Below are positions 54,839-64,000 of a DNA stretch of 64,000 bases, one piece after another. The notes under the pieces were generated by a model that saw only the letters and a list, made by a program, of their open reading frames with translations, was not told the origin of the DNA and searched no databases. The position numbers were made by a program, and so were the translations under genes. The stretch is taken from assembly GCA_010909165.1 (NCBI GenBank), contig VJWM01000003.1, forward strand, positions 248,001-312,000, given 5' to 3'. The number at the start of each line of letters is the position of its first letter. The stretch's first letter is position 1. The stretch comes from Anthoceros angustus. Lineage: Eukaryota > Streptophyta > Anthocerotopsida > Anthocerotales > Anthocerotaceae.

Positions 54839-57223
54839 CTACAACTCAAATGCCCTGGCAGTTTCATCGTCGGCTCCAGTGAGAAGAAATCTCCCATCCC
54901 TGTGATCAAAACAAACAAGGGCAGTCAGAATTTGTGACCAACACCCTAGATACTTCTGCAGGAGATGCAAGGAAACATACGCTGTGACTGCGAAGTCACG
55001 GATGCTGTCCTTGTGACCGCTAAAAGTTCGGTCACAGGTCCCTGTCCGAGCATCCCAGACTCTTATTTTGCCGTCCAAACAAGCAGTGTAGATGTGTTCC
55101 GAGGACTGGGACCAGACCACCTTCACGACACCATCCTGATTGGAACGCAGAGATACAGGTCAGCGGTGAAAAATCTCGCCTCCAAGCTGCTCTTATGAAA
55201 AGTTTCACCTCATGTTGACAGATGCTGCGTGAAGAAAGAGTATCGAGATCCCAGATGATCAGCTTCCCATCCATCCCACCTGTTGCTGCCAATCGCACCC
55301 TTTGAAGGAAACGCACAGCTAAACGGATCAGACTAACGTCTCACGGGAGGCAATCTGCCAGCATAAGTTCCTAGGCAGTTTACCTGTTGGACGGATCTTT
55401 GGTGGACGAATCCTTGGTTGGCAGACCCACAGCCTCCACAAATCCTTCATGACCTGCCAAGGTCCCCACCACCTGCAAGATCAGGAAAGAATTAGTGATC
55501 GATAGCAGATAGTTCCTTGCGTAAATTAATCTGACCCAGCAGAAAGCAAACATGTCTCTTATCCTACCTTTCCATTCTGAATGTTGACTACACAAGCAGA
55601 TTTGTCTGTTGACCCAGTAATGGCCAAACGTGAATCAGCACTGATGCTGAGACATGTTAGACCATCTGAATGGTAGCCATGATCTGCAGCAACAAGTTAT
55701 ATGGTCAATCCAACTATTTTATCACGACACCCCCACGTCTTCTCCCAAAAGAATAACCATGTTCGAAGCAAACAATAGCAAACCTTCTATGACATGTGCC
55801 GTCTCCCCCGTCCTAGGATTCCAAATTCTGAGCGAACCATCCTGTGACCCTGTTAAGATAGTTCTGCCTACGTCACACCACAGGTACGTGATCACCTTGT
55901 ACTCACAAATTTGACACCAAAGACATGTCCAAAAACGAGTAAGGTCTCCATACCATCTGGTGTGAAGCCCCCACATGAAACAGGACCTCTGTGTCCAGAG
56001 AGAACGTGTAGACAGGCTGAACTGTCTGCATTCCACAGCCAAGCTGTATAATCAGCTGAGCCTGCTAGCACTAGGTGTCCCCTTGGATGCCATTTCACCC
56101 ACTGCAAGTGTTTAAAAGGGAGATGAATGTTCCGGCTAGGAACAGAGGTCAACAACTTGAACTCCAAACGACACCAGAAAACAGACTTCATCTTCTGTTA
56201 CCTCAATATCTTCACCAGGGCCTTCAAGTCTATGCTTCAGATTCCCCGTTGAAGATTCCCAGATGTTAACAACACCGTCTAGCCCTCCAGAGGCAAGGAG
56301 AACGCCATCTGAGCTGAAGGCTAAAGCTGCCACAGAATCCGTGTGTCCTGCACACCATTAAGGAGTTTGAAAACATTGATGACTGAGGTGCAACAGGCAT
56401 CCCAAAGGGTCATCAAGTAACTGAAACATGAAAAACAAGATACCGCTCAGTGCTATGGGAGCATCAGCCTGTCCGATTTTCCACATAAAAGCTTTATCAT
56501 CCCCTCCACCAGTCGCAACTAATCGAGCCTCAGTGGGACTGCAGGCAACAGCATACACAGAATCCCCTGTCGAGTAGCCCAAATAGGAGGAGTCAGGTAT
56601 GATCCTCAAGCAAACCTAATACAATGGGAAAAACTCATTACTTCTGTATGTACCAACGCACCATGACCAGTAAATGTATGGGAGGAGTCATCTTCTTCCA
56701 CCTCATCTGCCCAGGATAGACAAGGGAAAACGACTGAGAGTTTCATTCCAGCAGCTAGATTTCCATTGAAATCAAGAAGAAAAGTAGTGAATCAGAAAGA
56801 GAGGAAGAAAAAACCCACCATATTCGCCTTCAACCATGTCAGACTCCTCCTGTTCTGCATAATCTTCAGGCTCGAAGTCAGGCAATTCTGTCCGCAGACA
56901 CAGAAGGGAACAGTTAGCAATAACATTCAGACTCACTCAAAAACATGAAGAACAGACAGGTAACTCGAAACCACCTCTAACCTACTAACGCAACCACAAG
57001 ATCTCAGACCTCACCTTCTTCATCAATGGGAATTTCTTGCAAGATGTCCTCCACGTTAAGATGTACCTCCTGACCCTCATCCTCGTCATCCTCAAACTCC
57101 TGATATCCACACCCGACAACCACTCGATCACCACACCATTTCAGAGGACCATAATCAAACCCAAGGTAGAAATTTTACCTCGGCCGCCATGGGCCTGCCA
57201 CCCCTAGGCGGGATCTCAGGCAT
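54839..57223 (-). CDS. AAMP-like: AAMP/Sqt1-type WD40-repeat protein
   Basis: WD40 propeller related to human AAMP and yeast Sqt1, a chaperone for a 60S ribosomal protein (family knowledge). Thirteen exons: 57223-57179, 57099-57015, 56887-56819, 56706-56662, 56566-56444, 56347-56202, 56101-55954, 55867-55784, 55683-55568, 55472-55384, 55299-55209, 55135-54981, 54899-54839. They give 418 aa with every phase consistent. An acidic N-terminus (EFEDDEDEGQEVHLNVEDIL) precedes eight blades, e.g. LVATGGGDDKAFMWKIG, LLASGGLDGVVNIWE, LVLAGSADYTAWLWN, ILTGSQDGSLRIWN, IYTACLDGKIRVWD. It ends LLTGADDETARAFEL. It lies head-to-head with the ELG1-like gene. Confidence 0.94.
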
Positions 57224-58075
57224 GGCTCCCTGCGAGTTCCTAGCTGCACACCCGCCTCCCTCCGAAGCCTGCTGCTTTCCTCAGCTGATCAGAATTTGCG
57301 GCAATTCACGGTAATTTCCACCATCTGCGTGGACTGACAGTGTCGGGTTGTCGGAAGGATGCAGTCAGTCTTTTACATCCTGCATTCTAGTGGTAAAAGG
57401 TGCAGCTGAGGGATATATATATTTACAGTAGAAGTAGAAGAAGTATCTATTTTATGTACATAGATGGTCACTAGATGGTCGATTTCTTACTCGGCATTCA
57501 AATCTGTTCAATGCTCAAACTCTATGTTCCCGCGTGATCTGATGATTTCCAACCGAGGGTAGCTGCAACATGGTTTCCAAAATCGCGTGTCATGGCGACA
57601 AGTTTCAGTTGCTCATGCCCTTGGGGGTTCCAGTTTGTGAGCAAACCCACAGAAGTGGCTTGTCCAGAATTTCTGGGATTCCGGGCCTTGTGGGTTCGGG
57701 TATGGACCAGTCTGCCGGAGAAGGAATCGAAGGAATCGTAGTGACAGTGCACTCCTTGGAAGGAGTTGGTGGTCAAGGAGGGAGCTTTTTGAGGGAGCGA
57801 TTGTCGTGATCACCATCCCAGGAGGATCGAAGGAGGTGAAGGGAAGGTTGGTGCAACCTGAATTTCTTGGGGGAGGAGAAGGGAGGAAGCGAATATGTGG
57901 TGGGCGGAATTGGGCACAGGCAAAATCGAATTGGAGTGGGGAGGAGCGGTGACTGGAGGTGCGAAATTGGGCGTGGATTGAAGCCAATGCACCAGCCAGG
58001 AGTGATCTTAGTGGTTGTAGAGGGGGAGGGAGTTTGTGTGTCCCTGTCCCCTCTCCTCAGACCTGCTGGGCAGGA
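57224..58075. promoter_or_regulatory. Divergent promoter region between AAMP-like and ELG1-like genes
   Basis: 852 bp between outward-facing ATGs. A TATA-like GATATATATATTTAC lies at about 57412-57426. Open frames on the minus strand across 57.8-58.9 kb are Pro/Leu/His-rich shadows of the ELG1-like gene. Confidence 0.45.
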
Positions 58076-61000
58076 ATGGCAGCTCCGAAGGCCTTCAAGT
58101 GGCCGGCACCGGCTGCAGAGAAGGGCAGTGGGAAAGAGGTGCCCTCCGAGGCGAAGAAAAAACGAGGCAGGCCAAGAAGAGATGTGGGTGAGGCGGCTAA
58201 GCCAGCTGATGCATCGAGTTTCTTTCTGCCTGCATCTGCCAGGCAGAAGCTGCAGAAGAGGGATGGTGTGGCTGTAGATGCAGAGGCAGAGGAGGAAAAG
58301 ATTGTCGTGAATCCAGATTTTGTACCAACTACGAAAAGGAAGGGCAAGGGGAGCAGACAGGAGACTGCGGTTGCCAAGGGAGGGAAAGTGGATGGGACGG
58401 AGGGGGGTTTGCCAAAACGGGCCCAGGGAGCGAGTTTGTTTGTGGCTGCATCTGCCAGGCAGAAGCTGGAGAAGAAGGAGGTTCTGGCTGTGGCTGTAGA
58501 GGTAGAGGAGGAGAAGGTTGTCTCGGATCCAGATTTTGTCCCAACCACCAAAAGGAAGGGCAAGAGGACTAGGCAGGAGACTACGGTTGCCAAGGGAAGG
58601 AAAATGGGTGGGGTAGATGGGGGTTTGCCAAAACGGGCCCAGGTGGCGAAGGTCGAGAAAGTGATCGCAGATGATGATGGGAAGGAAGGCCCTCGGCAAC
58701 TGCCCAAATGTTTGAGGACTGAGAGCAGGTTGGCAGCTGAGGAGAATGCCCGGCTTAGTGCTGGGAAGAAACTCCATCCCTTCTTTCAACGTCAAAATCC
58801 AGTTTCGGGAAAGCTTGGAAAGCTGGAGAGTGATCCTTGTGGAGCTTCTCAGACCCTGGACATTGGGTTTTTGATGCCTTGCCCGCCTTTGCATGTAACG
58901 CAGAGTGAGCATGCCGAAGCAGTCCAGCTTGATTGGGGGAGAGTTAGTTTTGTTGAAACCTGTTGTGGGAACTTTGAAAGCTCTGACCCTTGTGAGATGC
59001 CCGCTGGGTTTGTTCTGTGTAGAATTGAGAAGTCTGCCTTACCTGCTATGGATCAAGTGCTTGGTGAATTCAGCAATTCTTTTTTTGTTCCGGATGAGAA
59101 AATTGAGTACGGTGATTGTCAGGGCTGTGCTCCAGAGCACCTGGAGGACCAACTTTTGAAGTACATGCAGAGTACAGACAAGGGGTTGTGGTTGAGGGAG
59201 GATGGGTCTGGTAGCAGCCTCTCTCGGGAGAGTCTGAGAACTAGAGCTTCTCTCCTGAAGGCTTGCAGGGTACCATGGGACAGCTTGGAGAATGGGGACA
59301 GAATCGATGTTTGCAACTCCGGGACCAACCCATTGTGGACAGACATCTACCAGCCAAAATGCCCGGAAGGTGTTTGCGGCAATAGTGCGGAGGTTGGGTT
59401 TCTGGACACCTGGCTGGAGACTTGGCAGAAGAAGATTTTGAGTGGCAAGAGGTCATCAGAAAAAGGGGAAGTAGGTTTGCATGAGGATGGTGATGATGAT
59501 GACGATGACAAGGGTTGGTTTCAGGATGACAGTGATAGCAATGCGGACAGTGCGTTGGTGGAGGATGATGGACTGGAGAACACGCTCCTTCTAACTGGAC
59601 CTGTGGGTTCTGGGAAAACTGCCGCTGTGTATGCATGTGCTCTGAAGCAAGGCTTTTCAGTGATTGAAGTAAACACAGCAGATTTGCGCAATGGGCCACT
59701 GATTAAGCAAAAATTCGGAGAAGCATTAGAATCACATGGACTTAAAAAATGGTCGGGCCTGCCAAATGCAGCAGGGGCTCATCAGGAGGGCACTGGAGTG
59801 TGTGAAGCACCTGAGCCACAATTTCGAGCACCTTCAGCTTCGGACAATTCTTCTATATATCCGGCAGATGGCGCGACTAGGGTAGGAGTTAGTAGCAGGA
59901 AGTTGACTGTTATTCTTTTTGAAGATGTTGACATCATCTTTGAGCAAGATCGGGGCTTCTTTGGTGCTCTGGTAAAGCTGGTAGCAAGAACGAAGCGCCC
60001 AATAATTTTGACAAGCAACAAGCGGTGTCCTTCTGTTCCCCCAGAGCTGAGGAAGCTAAGAAGAGAATTTAAACAACCATGCACACAGACTCTGGTGGTC
60101 CATGCATGTATGGCTGCTGATGCTGAAGGTGTTGCTTGTAGCCCTCAGCTTATGGAGTGCGTCATAAAAGCATGTCAACATGACATGAGACAAGTCCTGA
60201 TGCTTCTCCAGTTTTGGAGTCAAGGGCGGAACAGCAGATGTGGGTTATCTTGTGGATCAGGGATATGTGCAGGAGAAAAGGATGTCCTTGTAGGCCCTTG
60301 CAATGGAAACAGTGCTTATTTTCTGGAAGGTTGTCAGGATTTTGAGAACCTTAGGACATCAGAACAGAGTAGGAATTGGCCCTTGAAAACAGGGGCTTTA
60401 GGATGGGATTTACAACAGCAACTGCGGCCTATCTTGCTACCCCTGAGTTTTCCATGCAGCTTGTCGCAGCATGTTGCTGGAAAGATTTCAGAGGCAGCCA
60501 GGCAGCTTCATTTATGTGCCGCCTTTGCTGGGATACTTAGTTCCACGCAAGTACAAGAAGCCACCAGTTTTCAGGACAAAGAGGAATCAGTAGATCATCA
60601 AGCTAATGTTTCAGCTCCTCGAGTTGCGGTTTGTGTCAGCCCTGCAAAGAGTATGAGGATACTCCGAGCTATAGCACGTTCTGGGCAAGGCAGCCAAAGA
60701 GTTAGCGACATCTCTGAAGCAGCTGAAATGGCCCATTGTCTGTACAAGCCGGAGGCAGGTTGTGTTGCTGAAGAGAGCTGTGAAAGCAAGCTCATGCCCC
60801 TCCAGATTGAGCAATCTGGAAAAACCGTATGCTGGTGCAAGGCTCCAGCTCAAACCCTGGGGATGGACCATGTGTGTATAGATGACATGGGCAGGAGTAT
60901 GGGCAGGAGTATGAAACCTGCCCATGCCAGTTCAGCGGACTGTGAGGATGACGACTTTCAGCCTATGCCTCCTGTACCTATGCGCAGGAGACTGATCCTT

Positions 61001-63019
61001 CGCCTGCAAATACCTCCAGAGTTAAAAAATTCAGATATAGTGAATGGAGCACCTCCAGCTCGTCGGAAACGCAGGTTGTGTAAGAAAAGTGAGACAGAGA
61101 AGAATGAATGTCAACAAGTGGTGCTTCCTGCCCCTACTGTTGTGGCAGACCCGGAAACCTGTATAGTTTCAGGAGAACGAGTATCAGATGTTGTGAACTG
61201 TGTAGACACTGACAGGGCCAACTCCGGAGATAATTGTCTGGGACTGGGCATCAATGGTGAGCCTGTGGAACCACTGACAGGTGGCATGGAAATGCAGAAC
61301 TTGGTGGTGCTCCCTGCCCCCACTGTCGTGGCAGACCCAGAAACTTGTTTAGTTTCAGGAGAGCAAGTATCAGATGTTGTGAACCGTGTAGGCACTGACA
61401 GGGCCAACTCCGGAGATAATTGTCTAGGCCTGGGTATCAAGGGTGAGCCTGTGGAAACACTGACAGGTGGCATGGAAATGCAGAACTTGTCCCAGGAGTC
61501 CGGCAATGGGCTTATTGTAGTGGATGCTGTCACAGACTTAACTTCTTTGGACTGTGAAGAGGCCTCGAGACATCAATCTCAAGCCACTGGACTGCATCCA
61601 CAGCCAGTGATCCTGAGTGTGCAGAGTGCCTTGGGAGAGCAAGTATCAGATGTTGTGAACCGCGTAGGCACTGACAGGGCCAGCTCCGGAGATAATTGTC
61701 TAGGCCTGGGCATCCATGGTGAGCCTGTGCAAATAGTGACAGGTGGCATGGAAATGCAGAATTTGTCCCAGATCTCCGGTAATGATTTAATAGTAGGGGA
61801 TGCTGTCACAGACTTAACTTCTTTGGACTGTGAAGGGGCCTCAAGAGATCAATCTCAAGCCACAGGACTGCATCCACAGCCAGTGATCCTGAGTGTGCAG
61901 AGTGCCTCAACCACCAGGAATGCTAATGCTGATGTACTCTGCTCTGAGTATCTCTCGTCAGGATCTACACATGCAGCTCAAGTTGCTACTGTGAATGTGG
62001 ATGAAGAACCATCCACTAAAGAACACTGCAGACTTGAGAATTACATGCTCAGTCGGCATCAGAATCCTGGGTTGGCCGAGATGGAATGCAGTCATGGGGC
62101 TGCTAACTTAATTGCAGATGATGACCTGGATGTTCCAGATGTTGAAGCGAACAAGAATTTGATGGAGTCTCCGGTTATAGACACACAGATGGCAGCGGTG
62201 GATAAGGATTTTGATTCTGCTGCACTTCCAAGTTGTGAAGGTCTGGACCCTCATACTCCAACAGCTCTCTCTTCCCAACAGATGGAGTTTGACGAGGCAG
62301 TCTTAAACATTTTAAGGGAAACTTGTGCAACCTCTGGGGAGGACGTGGCTGAGAACTCGGTGGCATCAGGGAAGCCTTTGGATTCCGTTTCACAGTCTGC
62401 TCTGTCCTTAACAAGGACAACCGCTAGATTGACTGATGTCATTGCGATCTTTGACATAGTTTCTAACTACTCAGCATGGGAGGGTGCGGAGAAATTATGG
62501 GGCTTCCATCTGAACAGTTTGGAGGACAAAGGTGCATATCTCGCAGATCTGGCTGTGCAGCTGTGCCTCCGACATTGCTCGGATCTGCTGCAGTCACCAA
62601 GCATAAGCAAGCCGACAGCCGACTCATCAGATACACTGCAGAAGCTTCAGCCAGGTCCGCAGGTTGGTCCTGGTCCATTTGACTGGCTCAGAACAGATGC
62701 AAACCCCTGCGATCCTGATCACAATCTCAAAAAGAAAGCTAGATGGGGGATGCTGAAGGGCATCGTGCTCAACCTCGTTCCTGCACGAGTACAGGCAGCA
62801 GTAACAGGATCCAACTTACATGACTACAGCATGGCCTTGGCCCGCATCAGCAAGCTGGAGCATCGTCGTCAGAAGTCTGCACTGACTGAAACAGGATCAG
62901 GCTCAAGACGTAGCGGTCGTGGATTCCTTCACCACCTCACGAATTCAATAGCTGAGGACAGCATCGCTGGCTTGCTAAGCCACTCCATGTTTGAACGTGG
63001 GGTATCTACCACACCATAG
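58076..63019 (+). CDS. ELG1-like: ELG1/ATAD5-like RFC-type PCNA unloader
   Basis: Large subunit of the alternative clamp loader that removes PCNA from chromatin after replication. Intronless, 1647 aa; ATG 58076 is the first in the open frame. An AT-hook-like KKRGRPRR is at about residue 28, and two N-terminal repeats (SARQKLxKxx...NPDFVPTTKRKGK and its copy) span about 47-190. KKLHPFFQRQNP is at about 234-245. The RFC/AAA+ core holds LWTDIYQPKCPEGVCGN (about 420), Walker A GPVGSGKTAA (508-517), an NGPLIKQKFGEALESHGLKKW segment typical of ATAD5, Walker B ILFEDVDI (about 613-620), ILTSNKRCPSVPPELRKL (sensor 1), and DMRQVLMLLQFWSQG. An acidic insert precedes Walker A. The C-terminal half is long, with internal repeats and a conserved-looking end (SAWEGAEKLWGFHLNSLEDK). 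Confidence 0.9.
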   Translation: MAAPKAFKWPAPAAEKGSGKEVPSEAKKKRGRPRRDVGEAAKPADASSFFLPASARQKLQKRDGVAVDAEAEEEKIVVNPDFVPTTKRKGKGSRQETAVAKGGKVDGTEGGLPKRAQGASLFVAASARQKLEKKEVLAVAVEVEEEKVVSDPDFVPTTKRKGKRTRQETTVAKGRKMGGVDGGLPKRAQVAKVEKVIADDDGKEGPRQLPKCLRTESRLAAEENARLSAGKKLHPFFQRQNPVSGKLGKLESDPCGASQTLDIGFLMPCPPLHVTQSEHAEAVQLDWGRVSFVETCCGNFESSDPCEMPAGFVLCRIEKSALPAMDQVLGEFSNSFFVPDEKIEYGDCQGCAPEHLEDQLLKYMQSTDKGLWLREDGSGSSLSRESLRTRASLLKACRVPWDSLENGDRIDVCNSGTNPLWTDIYQPKCPEGVCGNSAEVGFLDTWLETWQKKILSGKRSSEKGEVGLHEDGDDDDDDKGWFQDDSDSNADSALVEDDGLENTLLLTGPVGSGKTAAVYACALKQGFSVIEVNTADLRNGPLIKQKFGEALESHGLKKWSGLPNAAGAHQEGTGVCEAPEPQFRAPSASDNSSIYPADGATRVGVSSRKLTVILFEDVDIIFEQDRGFFGALVKLVARTKRPIILTSNKRCPSVPPELRKLRREFKQPCTQTLVVHACMAADAEGVACSPQLMECVIKACQHDMRQVLMLLQFWSQGRNSRCGLSCGSGICAGEKDVLVGPCNGNSAYFLEGCQDFENLRTSEQSRNWPLKTGALGWDLQQQLRPILLPLSFPCSLSQHVAGKISEAARQLHLCAAFAGILSSTQVQEATSFQDKEESVDHQANVSAPRVAVCVSPAKSMRILRAIARSGQGSQRVSDISEAAEMAHCLYKPEAGCVAEESCESKLMPLQIEQSGKTVCWCKAPAQTLGMDHVCIDDMGRSMGRSMKPAHASSADCEDDDFQPMPPVPMRRRLILRLQIPPELKNSDIVNGAPPARRKRRLCKKSETEKNECQQVVLPAPTVVADPETCIVSGERVSDVVNCVDTDRANSGDNCLGLGINGEPVEPLTGGMEMQNLVVLPAPTVVADPETCLVSGEQVSDVVNRVGTDRANSGDNCLGLGIKGEPVETLTGGMEMQNLSQESGNGLIVVDAVTDLTSLDCEEASRHQSQATGLHPQPVILSVQSALGEQVSDVVNRVGTDRASSGDNCLGLGIHGEPVQIVTGGMEMQNLSQISGNDLIVGDAVTDLTSLDCEGASRDQSQATGLHPQPVILSVQSASTTRNANADVLCSEYLSSGSTHAAQVATVNVDEEPSTKEHCRLENYMLSRHQNPGLAEMECSHGAANLIADDDLDVPDVEANKNLMESPVIDTQMAAVDKDFDSAALPSCEGLDPHTPTALSSQQMEFDEAVLNILRETCATSGEDVAENSVASGKPLDSVSQSALSLTRTTARLTDVIAIFDIVSNYSAWEGAEKLWGFHLNSLEDKGAYLADLAVQLCLRHCSDLLQSPSISKPTADSSDTLQKLQPGPQVGPGPFDWLRTDANPCDPDHNLKKKARWGMLKGIVLNLVPARVQAAVTGSNLHDYSMALARISKLEHRRQKSALTETGSGSRRSGRGFLHHLTNSIAEDSIAGLLSHSMFERGVSTTP
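61118..61910 (+). repeat. In-frame repeats inside the ELG1-like coding region
   Basis: A 62-residue block (VLPAPTVVADPETC, SGExVSDVVNxV, TDRANSGDNCLGLGI, GEPVE, LTGGMEMQNL) occurs twice in full (61118, 61304) and once truncated (61627). A 48-residue block (NLSQxSGNxLIV, DAVTDLTSLDCE, QSQATGLHPQPVILSVQSA) occurs at 61480 and 61755. All copies keep frame. Confidence 0.93.
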
Positions 63020-64000
63020 ATCAATCAAACAGAGTGCCCAAATGGGCAGTTCCTCACTGCCGAACCAGTTCAGGATCATCTTCAGCATATCAGACTGCTA
63101 ACACGTTAGGTATGACACACCACCAAGCACCTACCTAGCTCATTGTCCTACATCAAGTTCGTCCTGCAGCACAATCTGAGATATGAATTGGCTATGATGC
63201 AGGATGGCGAAAGCAGATCTCGATCACTTAGAAAGCAGATGTAGCTCTTCCATCGTTCACCCAATTCCTCAAATCGTCCAATCTCCGAACCATTCTTTCT
63301 CTGGCATCGTTATAAACATTGTCTGCCCATGTTTTTGTCCCCACCACAGAAAGAATTCCAAGGGTATCAATCATGTGGCGGGGGCAGCAGCTACCTCCTG
63401 TCGCAACTCCCTTGTCCCTGGGCTAGATGTTCGGAGATTCATTAATGGCAAGATGCTTTTCGGGAAGGAACGTGTGCCATGCCGTGAAAGGAATGGGTAG
63501 GGCAGGTTCATCACAACAGACCTCGAATACACCTTCCCATTCAAAAGTGCCCCATGTGCAGACCCCAAGTCTTCCGCGGCTCCAAGCAATCAGAAGATAG
63601 TGGAAGAGGGAATCCTTCCCCAGACAGAGCCTTGACTCGAGAATCGGCCATGGACTTCCTGTCATGTCCTTTGCTCAACCTAGTCTTCCTTGCCCAGAAT
63701 TTGAAATGCTGGGTGACGCAGCAGGTGGGCAACAAAGGGTGCAGCAGGGACACTGTACACACATACAGTCCCTGCTCTCATCACCTCTCCCTCAAACGTC
63801 CAACACTCTTTTTGCCATCAAGACAGTCTCTCGTAACAGTGACACCAACAACCGGAGTGAATACCGTGGAAAACCCGCGGTCATGGTGAGGGGATTCCGC
63901 TGGTCATCGCACGCAACTGGTCAAGCAAAGCAAAAGCAAAAGCAAAAAGGCGGCCAAAGAAAGACCTGGGCCCAACCTCCTGACCCCCCGTCTGTCTCTG
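63020..64000. other. 3' flank of the ELG1-like gene; no confident gene
   Basis: Unstructured mixed composition with AAAAGC repeats at about 63925-63947. A short minus-strand phrase DLGSAHGALLNGK (about 63540-63578) recalls an FHA domain but lacks the rest of the fold. Confidence 0.35.

Noticed and set aside
57773..58912. 379-codon minus-strand open frame rich in Leu, Pro and His
   Set aside because: It overlaps the N-terminal part of the ELG1-like gene and its promoter, has no domain signature, and its composition follows from the Lys/Glu-rich sense strand.
63371..63665. Possible FHA domain (DLGSAHGALLNGK) on the minus strand
   Set aside because: Only one strand motif fits; the upstream GR...S..H residues and the downstream GD..LG part are missing.

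Overview
The window is nuclear DNA from a land plant. It holds intron-rich genes with short introns (about 80-260 bp, GT-AG plus one GC-AG), a telo-box promoter element, and plant-specific families: PDI-C, RRA arabinosyltransferase, STN-type thylakoid kinase, and PLS-type PPR debris. Short introns, near-50% GC genes and PPR debris fit a non-seed plant (lycophyte or bryophyte) best, but the species cannot be fixed from the sequence. I saw no tRNA, rRNA, CRISPR array or bacterial operon.

Layout. 1-2927 (-): a PWWP/PHD chromatin reader whose 3' end lies outside the window, preceded by a long CTG/CCTG tract. 3.6-10.4 kb: gene-poor, with two minisatellites, a decayed PPR gene carrying a perfect 41-bp foldback, and a scrap of a proteasome alpha-4 gene. 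10766-14913 (+): an SR-cyclophilin (13 exons, 753 aa). 15985-19795 (-): an ERV46/thioredoxin fusion, PDI-C (15 exons, 489 aa). 21809-26573 (-): an STN8-like chloroplast kinase broken by a 1.85-kb tandem duplication. 26.4-48.8 kb: a repeat domain built from two large tandem duplications (A/B and C/D), with minisatellites, GTAGGG/CCCTAC and TCCGGA palindrome arrays and eroded mobile-element-like coding. 48950-52190 (-): ceramide kinase (12 exons, 709 aa). 53176-54533 (+): an RRA-type GT77 arabinosyltransferase (420 aa). 54839-57223 (-): an AAMP/Sqt1-type WD40 protein (13 exons, 418 aa). 58076-63019 (+): an ELG1/ATAD5-like PCNA unloader (single exon, 1647 aa).

The genes are ordinary housekeeping loci with no shared pathway: chromatin reading, splicing-linked prolyl isomerisation, ER-Golgi folding or trafficking, thylakoid phosphorylation, sphingolipid signalling, extensin arabinosylation, ribosome biogenesis and replication-clamp unloading. 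Two divergent pairs (ceramide kinase/RRA and AAMP/ELG1) share intergenic promoters of under 1 kb.

The most unusual part is 22-49 kb. Both large duplications captured the edge of a neighbouring gene: the promoter and transit-peptide exon of the kinase in A/B, and the 3' flank of ceramide kinase in C/D. In both, only the 5' copy carries an extra internal duplication. Copies differ mostly by short deletions, while the captured gene-edge segments are nearly or wholly identical. This may reflect base-calling error in methylated repeats, or real indel-biased decay. Exon structures below were built by hand from splice signals, reading-frame continuity and remembered family conservation; no alignment or transcript data were available.
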